Positions 11,370 to 22,603 are shown, counted from the stretch's first letter. The stretch: DNA of 51,497 bases from Brachionus plicatilis (GCA_010279815.1 QEOQ01000511.1:282127-333623); one strand, 5' to 3'. The notes: generated from the sequence alone by a model not told the origin. A program made the numbers and translations.

Positions 11370-12399
11370 GACAAATATTTAATAAATTAATTTAATTCAC
11401 AATTATTTATTTTAAGTTACAAATATTTAATATTATTGATAAGTTAGTATTAAAACACTAATTGACGATTTCTCTCCCTGCCTTATAAAAAAGACACTTA
11501 AAAGAAAAAGTCATTAACCTTAAAATTTGGAGATTACTTTTCGGATCTGTTAGAATCTGGTGGTTCGCAGTTCTAACTTAAATAATCAAAAAAGAAATTA
11601 AATAATAACTTTATTAATAAATGGCCACTTCTAGTCTGATCAAATAATAAGGATAACAACAAAAAAAGATAAGAAAACAAATAATTCCGAATGACTAATG
11701 CTTTATATAATGTTAAATACTAATGACTTGCCAAGCACATGAGAGCATAGTATTGCACTGTGAAACTATAGACATTTAAGTAGACTGGAGACGGTGTTTA
11801 AGTTATTGAAAGAAGTGTAATATAGAAGTGATATTTTTCCAAAAATTTTTTATTTCATTAGAGCAATTTGATTCAAAAGTTTTATGATACATAAGTAATA
11901 AATCTTTGCTAATTTTTAGAAAAATAACATAAGAGAGTAGAGAAGAGGAAATGTCTAAAAAATTGGCAAAGTAAAATTTTGACCAAATTTCATTTTTAAA
12001 ATTTGATCAAAGCATTTTAAATGCGCAATTAAATATCAATGCATTTTCATAAGTGTATAAATCTGCGATTAAATTTAATTAGGCATTGTGAATTTTGGAA
12101 CAAAGAACAAAAAGATTTAAAAAAAAATAATTTTTTTACTATGAATATAAAAATTATTCTGCAAAATGTATTAACTGATACAAATTTTGTAATACCCAAA
12201 TTTGGTCTCTGCAATAACTGTGCATTTTAATTTTAATGATTTTCTAATAAATTTAATGTTTTTGTATCAGATTTTGCAGAAAAATTTTTTTAACTCATAA
12301 AAAAGTTTTAACATTTAAAAAAGTTATTTCATTTTAAAATTAAATTTGATCAAAAATATTACTTTTGTTGAAGTTGCAAAATTGAAAAAAGTTTCCTTT
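11370..12399. other. A+T-rich intergenic DNA
   Basis: No gene supported. A weak inverted repeat pairs TTCTGCAAAAT...CTGATACAAA (about 12157-12184) with TTTGTATCAGATTTTGCAGAA (about 12260-12281), the left arm carrying a 7-nt insertion. The 63-codon frame at 12039-12230 spans part of this hairpin and is not convincing as protein. Confidence 0.45.
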
Positions 12400-12910
12400 T
12401 ATTACAAATGATTTAAAATGGAACAAAAAATGTACTGTTGCTAACCGAATACTGGGTCAGATAAGAAATTCTTTTGAGAACCTTAGTTGATTCTATAAAT
12501 AAATTGCAAATTAAAAATGAATGAATTATAAATAATCGAGTTTAGTATATGAATGAACTTGACTGGTCTGTATATTTAATGAAGATAACTTTTTTTTTTT
12601 CGCAGAAAGATAGCTACCAGGTCTCCTGCTGTAGCTTATTATTATTATTCATACTTTTCTATACATCACTTGTGAGACCTCGTCTGGAGCATGCAGTAGG
12701 AGTCCGTGTTTTAAAACAGATACTAAAATTCTTGAAAAAGTACAAAGAAGAGCAACAAAATTGATTGATTGTGAAATACTGAAGTCTTATGAGTCTTGAA
12801 AATTGTGGTCTAAAAATTTTAAATAAAATAAATAAAAGAGAATAAATTTTGAAATTTATTAAAAGCTGCAATAATAATTACATCAAAACTGTACAACATC
12901 AAAAATCAGA
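12400..12910 (+). mobile_element. LINE reverse-transcriptase remnant (thumb/C-terminal part)
   Basis: Plus-strand fragments match the conserved region after the catalytic palm of CR1/Jockey-type LINE ORF2. ANRILGQIRNSFENL is encoded near 12440-12485. After an interruption of about 150 bp, YTSLVRPRLEHAV (from about 12660) and VQRRATKLIDCEILKSYESR (from about 12738) follow, the latter needing a frameshift. Stops and frameshifts show it is dead. The fragment ends about 20 bp before the stop of the convergent gene at 12933. Confidence 0.8.
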
Positions 12911-12932
12911 AAATAAAAAAAAAAAAAACAAT

Positions 12933-13916
12933 TTAAAAATATGAAGGCATTGGATTAAAGTGAGAATTAGGCAACATAAAATTCGGGTACATATGACACC
13001 TCACATTGTAAAAATTATAATAATAATTTTGATTGTGCATCATATTGTGACAGTGTCTGCAGCAGTCAAAGTCAGTATAAAAGCGTTGATTGACAGGTCT
13101 TGAAAAACAAGATTGGTTGGTGCGTCTGCTGATTGATTGTTTTCTTGTGGCAAATTCATGCTTGGCATCCAAATTCCACTTTTTCGTCTCTCTCAGCTGC
13201 TTTCTCAATCTATTTTGGAATATTTTTTTCAATTTTTTCCTCTTCTCCCACATCATGCTCAAATCGGCAGACACATCGGCGGACTTGCGCGCGTCAGCAT
13301 CCAGCCTAATGTTTCTTTTGATCTCGTTCAAGTGTTCTAGCAGTCTGAGGTCGACTATTTGCGAGCTTTGCTCAAAAATGTTGCGATTGAGAGACACGGG
13401 AGACGAGGTCCGGCACAAGCTGGGTGAAGCGGGAATAGTTTTGATGGGCGAAAATTGCTGCAGTAGAGACCTGGGCGTCGAGTGGCACTGGTCCTCGAGC
13501 CGCCTGCTCCTCGGCTTGGTTGCGTCGAACGAAGAGCACATGGACGGCGCGCTCAACAAATAGGACGAGTTGGGAAAATAAAATTTTTCGTTCAGGTCCA
13601 TTATTTCCTCGTGGCTTACAAAATTCTCGTTGAGTTGATTTTCTGCGGAGTTTTTTTTGGACCGTTTGCTCAGCCATCCGAGCGATTTGTCCATCAGCTT
13701 GGTAATCCTGCGGCTCAGTCTTGTCTTTTCTTCTTTGACCACTATTTTGTCTCTGCGTTTGAAAATTTTCTTTATAATTATTTTTGTTAATTTGTGTTTT
13801 TTTTTGCTCTTGAGCTGGGTTTGTTTAAAGGTGGAGTTTAGACAAAAGGACATAAAGCTCGAGTCCTGGCTGGACACACTCGAGTCAAGCATCATGTCAT
13901 ACACGTAGCTGTCCAT
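12933..13916 (-). CDS. Orphan basic protein, 327 aa
   Basis: I do not recognise a family. The frame runs without stops from an ATG at 13916 (MDSYVYDMMLDSSVSSQDSS) to TAA at 12933-12935. I chose this Met although the frame stays open further upstream, because a strong acceptor (TTTTATTCAG) lies 24 nt before it and the upstream codons are A+T noise. Visible features: an acidic/Ser N-terminus, a Lys/Arg-rich stretch (about 35-85), a Ser/Pro/Arg middle, a basic segment predicted helical (about 205-265, EKRKKLKKIFQNRLRKQLRE), and a Cys/His/Asn/Tyr-rich tail (DCCRHCHNMMHNQNYYYNF). Nuclear or cytoskeletal location is only a guess from the charge. Base composition matches the other host genes, supporting it as real. 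It is transcribed convergently with the LINE remnant that abuts its 3' end. Confidence 0.75.
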   Translation of the reverse strand: MDSYVYDMMLDSSVSSQDSSFMSFCLNSTFKQTQLKSKKKHKLTKIIIKKIFKRRDKIVVKEEKTRLSRRITKLMDKSLGWLSKRSKKNSAENQLNENFVSHEEIMDLNEKFYFPNSSYLLSAPSMCSSFDATKPRSRRLEDQCHSTPRSLLQQFSPIKTIPASPSLCRTSSPVSLNRNIFEQSSQIVDLRLLEHLNEIKRNIRLDADARKSADVSADLSMMWEKRKKLKKIFQNRLRKQLRETKKWNLDAKHEFATRKQSISRRTNQSCFSRPVNQRFYTDFDCCRHCHNMMHNQNYYYNFYNVRCHMYPNFMLPNSHFNPMPSYF

Positions 13917-14077
13917 TATTTTTTTTGTGTCAATTAAAATCTGAATAAAAGAAAAAAATAGTTTATTAAAAATAAATGAAAAATGTTTGTGCGCATAAAG
14001 AGCAGGCAGTTGTTTGAGAGGAAATATATTCAACTAAAGTTGCAGGCGCAAGTTTAAGCATGAATTGTTTGAGATGC

Positions 14078-14131
14078 TTGCTTAAGCAATCTGATTGGTT
14101 AATACGAAACTCTCGATGTGCTAATCGAGAG
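14078..14131 (-). promoter_or_regulatory. Putative promoter palindromes and CCAAT box upstream of the 327-aa gene
   Basis: About 160-215 bp upstream of the minus-strand ATG lie a perfect palindrome TTGCTTAAGCAA (14078-14089), a CCAAT box reading ACCAATCAG on the minus strand (about 14092-14100), and an 8-bp-arm hairpin CTCTCGAT/ATCGAGAG (14110-14131). Their spacing and the island of higher G+C fit a promoter. No experimental support; inferred from position and motif type. Confidence 0.4.
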
Positions 14132-14274
14132 GAACGGTTTTTAAGCACACATGCACTAGACCTACATTTTATTACTCTCTTAGCTTTCGAAGTAAAACTC
14201 TAGTTCTATCCCTAGGGTAGGTAAAAAATGCAAATTAATCCAAAGACTTTCTTTACTCTGATTTCAGGTCTCTA

Positions 14275-14700
14275 ATAGAAATAATATATTATTTATATAA
14301 TATTATATGTATATATAATATATAATATCATATATATATAAAATAAAAAATATTATAATATGATTTTTTTTCAACAATTCAGATCTAAAAAAATAATGAT
14401 AAAAATATTGAAAAGAAAAATAATATTTTTTTCATTATTTTCATTATTATTTTTTTAGATCTGAATTGTTTTAAATGAAAAAAAAATGTTATAATATTGT
14501 ATATTATATAATATAATGTATCTTTATATATAAAATATATAAATAATAGAAATTATAAACATTATTTTTTTTCATATAAAACGATTCAGATATAAAAAAA
14601 TTAATGAATAAATATTGAAAAAAAAAATAATTTTATAATATATTATATTATATAATGTATCTTCTTATATATATTATATATATAAAATAAATTATATAAC
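14275..14700. repeat. (TA)-rich foldback with embedded hairpin
   Basis: A long A/T palindromic region. The clearest arms are AACAATTCAGATCTAAAAAA plus AATAATGA (14373-14399) and their complement (14441-14470, one extra triplet). A third, diverged arm with ATTCAGATATAAAAAA occurs at about 14583-14600. Surrounding TATAATAT runs extend the pairing. Probably a foldback or satellite-like element. Confidence 0.7.
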
Positions 14701-15129
14701 ATATTTTTTTTTAATTTTTTCTCTGTGTTAAAGAATTAAAAAAAGACAACAAATAAATTTTTACTGCATAATTAATAAAAACTTAAAATTTTAAATTAAA
14801 TAAAAACTTATTTTATCTATTCTATTTTAAACATATTAACAATCTTAGATTGCATCCTTATTTAATTCAATTTTCAACAATAACAAACACTTGTATTGAA
14901 TAAATTTTTTGTTTTATACTCAAAAATAGAATAGAGGAAAATTACTTTTTTGAAAAAAAATGATTAATAAACTAAGTATTTCTCATCAGCCAAAAGTTTA
15001 CAAGGTTCTGATTTTTTCCTAATTAAAGTTAAAATAATAGTATCCCTTAGACTATTTTCTATTTATAAATTTTCTGTTGATTTAACTTTTTTGGTGTCAT
15101 TAATTAAAAAAAAATCTCCTTTTAAATGA

Positions 15130-15330
15130 TTTATAAAGACAGTGACTCATTCTCTATTGACTTTCGCGACGAATTTATTTCGTCAACCATTTTCTTAAAC
15201 AAGTTCTCTGAACCCGCTTTTGAACCTACTTCAGCAGCCAATCCGTTTCAGTAGTCTACCACTCTGTTAAGTATGAAATGCTCTCATTGATTGGACCTTT
15301 GTTAGTTTTTAATTTTATTTCTATTTATCA
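15130..15330 (-). mobile_element. LINE ORF2 C-terminal remnant
   Basis: The minus strand encodes KTNKGPINESISYL, a frame change, then RVVDY[stop]NGLAAEVGSK and ENLFKKMVDEINSS. This matches the 'RVV..WNsLP.eVV.a.s...FK..lD' block that ends many CR1/Jockey LINE ORFs, with the Trp codon turned to TGA. Isolated fragment, non-functional. Confidence 0.75.
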
Positions 15331-15599
15331 TCTTATCTTTAAAAAAATAATAATAAAATTTATATGATTCATTTTGCTCTGGACATAGTGGCAATAGTTA
15401 CAGTAAACTCTTTAAGCTTTAAAAAAAAAAAATCTATCTATTTATGCAATTTTGGCTAATGAGTGTGGCCAGCAGATAAGAGCACTCGAAATTTGAAAAC
15501 AAAATTGTTTGTTGTAATTGATAAGCAAGTGGTTGTGTACAAACATGCACTTATTGGATAACTCTGAAAAACAAGCATGTTGAGAAGAGTAGAAGAAAG

Positions 15600-16300
15600 A
15601 AGAGATTATTTATATATGTAAATATGGATGAGTGGTGGCGATTGGTCAGCTCTAGCGATTGGCCAACTAGAGGCCTTGATTGCAATTGGCTCTGCACACT
15701 GCTCAATCAAATAGTGTCAAATGCATTGACAATACTTCTTATCGATCTGATTGAACAGATAATAAACCGTAGTGTGGACTTGGAACACCTTGTTGATCGG
15801 CTCGCTTTCAAGCGTGTCTCAAAATCAAGTCCAACTTTTATAATACCTTAAGCTAACTTTGAACAAAAATTTAAATTGCTTTTTCCACAAATTAGTTCTT
15901 GATCAATCGACGCACACTCTTAAATATTGGCCATTCTCACTAATGTTTGATTACTACTTTGACCGGAACGAAAAAATAAAAAAAATATTTTTTTTTTGCT
16001 CGTTCATAGTTTATTTTTATTGGCCATGCTCCTGCCGAGCCCGTAAACACATATCACTTTACTCGAGCCATTGAACTCGACAGGAGATATCGTGTTTACG
16101 CGAATTTTTCCAATTAAAGCTCTTTCGAGTTCATTACTGTAATTCTAGACAGATAATAGAGCTTAATTGAAACAAGCCGAAGCCACATAATCGGCTTAGC
16201 TAGCTCCAAATCCCCGATTACCACATGTGTATCCTTAAGATAAGCCAAAGCATCATTCTCTGTGCCGAATTCACTCAACTTTTAAATACTTCTTTTTTTT
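15600..16300. promoter_or_regulatory. Single-copy island rich in ATTGG motifs, possible regulatory region
   Basis: About 700 bp of more balanced composition without a convincing gene. ATTGG (inverted CCAAT) occurs repeatedly, e.g. GCGATTGGTCAG and GCGATTGGCCA about 15638-15666, again near 15684, 15926 and 16019. GATAAG-type words occur near 15530 and 16238. An open frame of 75 codons (15624-15851) overlaps the motif cluster but resembles no family I know. It could instead be a non-coding exon or an unrecognised small gene. Confidence 0.3.
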
Positions 16301-16388
16301 TGCTTGTTCACAAATTCAACTGTTAATTAATTATTCAAATTGTCTCCTCATACACACTTGTTTTAACACTCCAACATTTTACTCTCCA

Positions 16389-16455
16389 ACAAACTTTATT
16401 CCTCAAAGTGTCTAATTATCTAGTTTAGTGAAGATAAAAATCTCAATGGAAAAAA
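16389..16455. repeat. Direct repeat, copy 1 of 2
   Basis: The block GTCTAATTATCTAGTTTAGT then GAAGATAAAAATCTCAATGG recurs with few changes at 17334-17400 (copy 2). The sequence between, 16456-17333, contains no supported gene. Confidence 0.7.
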
Positions 16456-17400
16456 GCCTTCACAAGGTGGTGGCTCGACCAAATCGAAAGCCAATAAATA
16501 AAATAAAAAAGAATTGTCCAAGTAGGTCACTAAGAAATCAAAAGATCACAAAGAAGCTCAAGGGAGTATGACTCCATGCTTCACAAGGAGCTAACAAATA
16601 AAATTGAATGAAAATGGTACCTAATTGAAGCTTAGGATTCACTGAGTCTACTGCTTTTTACAGAATAAAAAGGAATTTGAAAAAAGTTAGATTTCATGAG
16701 TACCCAACTTTCTCAATTTTTTATCAAATTCGAAGTTTAATACACCAAAATAAAGCTAATCTCCTAAATTTTTTAAATCTTTTTACAGAATGAAAAAAAA
16801 TTAAGTATAATCAAAGTTATGGTGATATTAAATCTATGGGTTCTTTTCAAAAAATAAACTCCCTCAATTTTGGTCCAAATTGAATGAGAACTGCAACGCC
16901 GACTTTCAACCTAGTCAACTAAAATTCTATGATCTCATGCAAGTCGTTATTATATAACACTGTGTAAGGCTTGGAGAGTACTTTATTATTTTATGATAAA
17001 ACCGCGCATCACCAGCAGGTCTGGAAATTAAGAAATCATTTTGAAAATTCTCGTCATCTTTAAATCTATTTATAAAAATAACTGAATATTTTAGATCGAA
17101 AGCTCGAGCTTTTAAAATAAATTAAATAAACTGTTGGAACTTTATTAAATAACTTTTCTAAAAAATAATTTTTTTTTATAAGTTTAAATGAATAATTAAT
17201 TAAAAAAAATATTATGCAAAAATTAAATTTCTTTAGTGTACAATTTCTTAATATTCCTTTATTCGAATTTAAATTTACTAATGGAAAAGTGATAAATTTG
17301 CGTTTTAATAGAGAAAAAAATTTTTATTCAAACAAACTTCATCAATAAAGTATCTAATTATCTAATTTAGTAAAGATAAAAATCTCAATGGAAAATTGTT

Positions 17401-18120
17401 TGTCAAACAATGAACACGATTGCACTTGGTCGATAAAGTTTTTAAAGCGAAAGCCACTTTACAAGAGATACGCATCCTGTAGCGATTAAATTTTTCTAAG
17501 CACAATGCTTTAAAATGCAATTTTCCTGTGTTACGCAATCATCATCATCGTCATCCCAGGATAGTACAGTGCATGAGTGTGCCCAGATGCTGCATTAGCT
17601 TGAACAAGCAAAACACAACAAAAAACTAAGACTATCCCAATTGTTAAAACCCAATTCATTACACTGTTCAATTAGAACTAGATCCCAGACGAACCACAAC
17701 AACACAACTTAATTCTTTTTTCAGTCCTCCATTTAATAAGAGACTTATTTTTTATTTTAAAAAAATTTAGATAATAATTTAGACTAAAAAAAATACTGTA
17801 TCAATTAAATCACCAATTTTTTGTTATCACTTTGGATTCCAATAAATACTTTTTACTTCCATTATTTTTACTGCCCAAATTAACGATGACCTAAAAGATT
17901 CACATAACACAACTAACCCATCTCTCAAATACTGGACACCCTTTGATAATTTTAGACATGTTACCTGGAACCAAGATCCTCAAAACAACACTGAACTCAT
18001 CTCTTAAAAATAAAAATGCTAATTTTAAATTCATTCAAAATTTTATTTCTCAAAAAATCCAAAAAAAAAATTAGAAAATTTTGAAACTCATTGTTATTTA
18101 AAAATATTTTTTTTTTTTAA
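17401..18120. other. Intergenic DNA with a 53-codon coding-like stretch
   Basis: The frame 17846-18007 on the plus strand (stop at both ends) reads SLKYWTPFDNFRHVTWNQDP near its middle. It is notably less A+T-rich than its surroundings and protein-like, but has no Met and matches no family I can name. It may be an isolated exon or a decayed transposon piece. The segment 17450-17730 is also balanced in composition without an open frame and contains a CATCATCATCGTCATC run. Confidence 0.25.
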
Positions 18121-18589
18121 TTTATAAAATTAAATAAATGAATATGTGTTCATGGCAAGGGCACTAGCCTGTTGATTATCCTTGAAAGTGAATTCAATGT
18201 GTTCTATAATTATTATCTTAAAAACATATTATTAAATTTAATTATTTTTGTGCTCAAAAGATTCAATTTATAAATGAGTCCAAAAGTCTTCTTTAATTAA
18301 TGCTTCTTGCTGAACATGGCTTACTATTTGATCTGTGAGATGATTCAATTGCAATTAGAGAGAGGTTTTGCAGCTTTGAAGATAGTTTTCTTCAAAAATA
18401 CAAATTACTAAACTTGAAAAAGTAAAGGACAGAAAACAATTATTTTTATTTAATTACAGTATTATCTCTAATTTTCAAAAATTTTAAATTCATTTTTTTA
18501 ATAATCATTAAACCTTAAAAGAGTTGAATTGAATTTTTTTTAAGTGGAGATCTATGATCATCCCGAGTTATTTTAAAAAATATTTACTC

Positions 18590-19930
18590 TTATTAATTAA
18601 TTTAGAATTAGCCAAGTTAATTATCTCTAAAATCTCAATCTGGTTTACTTTTAACAAAATTAAATTCCAAAAACCAAATTTCCTCGAAATTATCTAAAAA
18701 AATTTGATTTTTTTTTAATTAATTATCTTCAGGATCTCAGTGGGGTTTACTAAAAAAAATTATAAAAAAAAGAGGATTTTATTTTAATTGATTTTCTTCA
18801 AAATTTCACTCCACTTTTCAAAAAAAAAAAATGAGAAGTAAAAAATCTATTCCCCCAAATTCTTTTAAAAATTCCAAATAAAAGAGGAAAAAAATAAAAT
18901 ATAAAATATTATTTTTTTAAGATTAATTATCTCTAAAATCTCAATCTGGTTTACTTAAAACAAAATAAAATTCAAAAAACCAAATTTCTTCAAAATTATC
19001 TAAAAAAATATTCCAAAAAAATTTGATTTTTTATTAAATTAATTATTTTCAAGATATCAGCCTGATTTAATAAAAAAAATAAACTAAGAAATTAGATCCA
19101 AAATTCTCTTAAAAAAATTGATTTTCCTAATAGATTATCTTAAAAATTTCGCTCCGAATTACAAAAAAAAAAAAAAATTAAAAAAAAATTTTACACTAAA
19201 TTTTTAAAAAAAAATTTTACACTAAATTTTTAAAAAAAAATTTTACACTAAATTTTTAAAAAAAAATTAAGAATAAAATCTTCAAGATCTCAGTCTGATT
19301 TAATAACAAAAAATAAAATTAATGAAAAAAATTTTTTTTTTTAATATTTAAAAAAAAAGAGGAATTTTTTAAAATAAATTAATTATCTTCAAAATCTCAA
19401 TCTTATTTACTTATAACAAAATAAAATGATTAAAAAACCGGTCAAATTTCCCCCGATTTTTTTCAGGGCGGATTATTTTCCACCTGATTTTTTTACAAAT
19501 TACCCAAAATTTCCACAAAATTCTCTAAAAAAATCCAAAAAAATTTTGATTATTTTTATTAATTATCTTCAAAATCTCAGACTGATTTAGTAAAAAAATT
19601 AACTAAGAAATTAGACCCAAAATTGTCTCAAAAAATTTGATTTTTCTAATAGATTATCTAAAAAAATTTCGCTCCGAATCACACAAAAAAAAGAAAATTT
19701 AAAAAAATTTTTTCACTAAATCCTTTAAAAAAATAAAAAAAAAAAAAGGAATTTTTTAAATAATTTAATTATCTTAAAAATCACAGTCTGATTTCCAAAA
19801 AAAAATTAAAATGAATAAAAAAAATATCACAAAATTCTCTAAAAAAAATTTGATTTTTTTATTAATTATCTTCAAAATCTGAGTCCGATTTTCTTAAAAA
19901 AAAAATAAAATGAATAAAAAAAACATCTGC
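18590..19930. repeat. Diverged tandem array upstream of the LRR gene
   Basis: At least eight copies of a core reading approximately AATTATCTTCAAAATCTCAG followed by TCTGATTTAC occur (near 18610, 18722, 18925, 19040, 19276, 19380, 19560, 19768, 19862), separated by poly(A)-rich spacers of about 90-240 bp. A younger 26-bp tandem (TTTTACACTAAATTTTTAAA plus A6) repeats three times at about 19185-19265. Satellite-like, no coding content. Confidence 0.8.
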
Positions 19931-20127
19931 ACCAAATTCTTAACAAGAAAAAATCACCTAAAAAATAATTAATTAAGAAAAAAAAATCCTCTAATCAAAA
20001 GACAAAAAACCCTAATTATCTAACAAAACAAAATTAAAAAAAAAAAACACTCTCGTGACAAAACGAGCTCATATGACACATTACCAAGCGCTCAAGCTAT
20101 TTCTATTCTATTCAAAAAAAATCAAGC

Positions 20128-21048
20128 ATGTCACACGGCTGTATGGAGATGTTGGCCCAAAAATCCAAGAGGACATCAAGAGCGTAAATTTAAAAATGAA
20201 CCGCTTAAATAGTCCATTAGACGAGAGGATCGCGTCCAGCCGGGCTTTGATTAACTAGAAACTTTAACAGCTCGCTGTTCCAATTGGACTCGTATGTCAC
20301 GTAATTGCCCGGCCACTGGCCGCGACCCTCTCCAATCGCCAATTTATTTTCTCTTACCAATTTCTAAAGAAAATTAGACTCGAATATCAGTGAAGAGAGC
20401 GAAGAGAGATACCAGCTAAGCTACGCTTTTCAAAACCTGAGCCGACTTGACGTCCATTCACTGCCACCCATAGACAAGTCGAAAATCCTCAAAATCGACC
20501 TGACCGACAACAATTTCACTGGCCTCAACGATCTAGCATTTCTGATCGAGTTCGCCAACCTGAACACTTTGATCCTGGACAAAAATCAAATAGTGTCCAA
20601 CATCCGCTTGCCGCTCATGCTCCATCTGACCACTCTTTGGCTCAACCACAACCAGATAGAGAACTTGGCAATTTTTGTGCAAAACATAGCGGACAGTTGT
20701 CCTCGCCTCAGATACTTGAGCATGATGAACAACAAGGCCGCGCCGTCTTACTTCAACGGCGGCTCCTTGGCCGAGCACAACGACTACAGGATGTATGTGG
20801 TGGCCAGACTGAAAGAGCTGAGCATGCTGGACGACAGGGAGGTGAGCGCAGAGGAGAGGAGCCACTCGGTGGCTGTGTATGGCAAGATGAAGACTAAAAG
20901 AGCAAGAAAAAAGAGCAAGAAAAATGTGAAAGTGGAGGAGGCAATTTCGGACTTGTCTTGGCAAGAACTAGAATCTCTGCCCGACGTCGAGTCAGATAGT
21001 CGGCTCGAGATGGCCGACATACCGGACTTGCCGCCGGTCACGCCATAA
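20128..21048 (+). CDS. Leucine-rich-repeat protein, LRMDA/C10orf11-like, 244 aa
   Basis: Two exons, 20128-20183 and 20370-21048; the 186-bp GT..AG intron joins phase 2 to phase 2 and yields MSHGCMEMLAQKSKRTSRA-KLDSNISEE. The alternative acceptor at 20377 gives a stop at once, and a stop at 20074 limits the frame upstream, so this is the first Met. LRRs are visible at about 58-71 (ILKIDLTDNNFTGL), 83-95 (LNTLILDKNQI), 105-118 (LTTLWLNHNQIENL) and 132-140. A C-terminal cap follows (DYRMYVVARLKELSMLDDRE), the arrangement found in LRMDA-type small LRR proteins. After that come a Lys/Arg-rich stretch (about 196-208) and an acidic tail. Such proteins act as cytosolic interaction modules; no enzyme residues seen. 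AATAAA at 21085-21090 is the likely poly(A) signal. Orthology to LRMDA is inferred from pattern only. Confidence 0.82.
20217..20363 (-). other. Antisense open frame within the LRR-gene intron
   Basis: On the minus strand, after an acceptor-like TTTTCTTTAG, 48 codons stay open to TAA (GEGRGQWPGNYVTYESNWNS, then LLKFLVNQSP). The stretch lies almost wholly in the plus-strand intron yet has coding-like composition, unlike every other intron here. No upstream exon can be placed, because that would lie antisense to LRR coding sequence. May be a last exon of an overlapping gene, an alternative plus-strand exon, or chance. Confidence 0.25.
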
Positions 21049-21351
21049 CTAATCAGATATAAGTTGAAAGCAAGCGACACTTGCAATAAACTTATTAATC
21101 CGTTTTGTATAATTTAAGCCCTTTAAATATATTTGTTTGGTAATAAATTTACTTTTTTTTTTAACACTAGAAAAGGCCTCGGCTTTTTAAAGCTTTTTTT
21201 AAATGAATACAAACTTTTGGAAAAATTAAGACTTGAAAATTTTTTAATCTGAAATTGCATAAAATTTGTGATTTTAATTTTTTTGTTTGAAAAATTTTTA
21301 TAATTTAATGCCAAGAATAAAGCTTATCATTGTATATTAAATCTATTTATT

Positions 21352-21972
21352 CGAAATTAAAGTAAAAGTATTGTAATTTAAATTAAATTAATTGATACTA
21401 TAGTAAAAATGTTTTTAAGTAAAGTAAAAAAAAAAAAAAATTTAAGTAATGTCATAGTTTACTAGAGAAAAAAATTAATTCTTTGATAAAGCACCATTGT
21501 TTGATTTAGCTGGTCTACATAAACAAATTCTCTCACACTATCGTCTGGATAGTAGTTTGGTAACTTGCACAGACAGATGAAATGCTTACATATGCCAAAT
21601 TCAAGAAAATATAGGGGTTTTAACAATACATAATATTTGTTCTCATTGTTGACAATTCTGTAAGCAGATAAAGAATCAATCATGCTAACAGTCCGACAGG
21701 ATTAATTCATCTGCTTTAACGATCAAACTGTTATCACGTTTCAAACTGTAATCAAATTTAACTTGAGATATACTTAAGTCATTTTATAAACAAGAATGAA
21801 ATGATTTTAGAATAGAAGAAAACTACTATTCAAATACTAAAATTTACTTTAGTAAAAAATGAAATGATTTATTATAAATTTTAAATTAAAAATCTTTTAC
21901 TTTATATTAGCAAACATTACTTAAGAAAAAAATAGTTTTACTTTATTGAAAAAAAAGACTTTATTTTAATTA
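21352..21972 (-). mobile_element. MULE-like remnant with SWIM zinc-finger C-terminus
   Basis: Minus-strand frame 21462-21683 contains FLEFGICKHFICLCKL and REFVYVDQ, the C-H half of a SWIM zinc finger typical of Mutator-like transposase C-termini; the CxC half is lost by frameshift. It is flanked by opposite-facing A+T segments carrying repeated AAAGTAAAA/TTTTACTTT words (about 21360-21430 and 21845-21972), which look like subterminal repeats. No target duplication found, so the borders are approximate. Related in sequence to the fragment at 45142-45431. Confidence 0.6.
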
Positions 21973-22603
21973 GCCAGCCCTTTTTTCACGTATCAAAATT
22001 TAACACTTCAAGTAGCGAGAGCACATCCTAATATTTAAAAATCAATTGAGGTCTTCCAAATCCAAGAGACAGTAACTTTTTGATTTTTTTTTTATCTAGA
22101 TTAAGTTAAACAACAAATGCATGATCTAATATCATGAAATTTTTCAATTTAGATGAACTTAAAAATGGGGAAAAAAAATATCCAAAAAAAAACTAATTCA
22201 TAAATCTTAATTTAGATTGTTTTATTAAAAAAAAAAAAAGCTTAATTGAATGAGATCAAATCTCTAGAGGGTCCCTACTTTTTACACAACAATTATTTTT
22301 TTAAACATTTCTCAAAGTAAAATTAAACACAAAAAAAAAATAAAACATATTGCAATTAGTTTTGACACGCATAAAAACGTTCATTGTTTTTTTCAAATAT
22401 ACAAATCTAAAAAAATTTATTCAACACATAGTCTTTAAAAATTAAAACATCATTTTGAAAAAAAGAAATTTTGTAACATAGATGGTGAAAATTGTAGTCA
22501 AATCTCAAACTGATTCGTAAATTCGTATTTAGACCTCGCAAGGGTCCTAAATTTTTTTTTTTTTTTTTTTTATGTTTGTTTTATGTTTGAGTATGAAGTA
22601 ATT

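Noticed and set aside
13090..13908. Long plus-strand frames opposite the 327-aa gene
   Set aside because: They are antisense shadows of the minus-strand coding sequence; the minus strand has the better start context and protein composition.
20055..20258. 67-codon plus-strand frame as exon 1 of the LRR gene
   Set aside because: Its phase (0 at the 20183 donor) does not fit either acceptor of the LRR exon; the frame from 20128 does.
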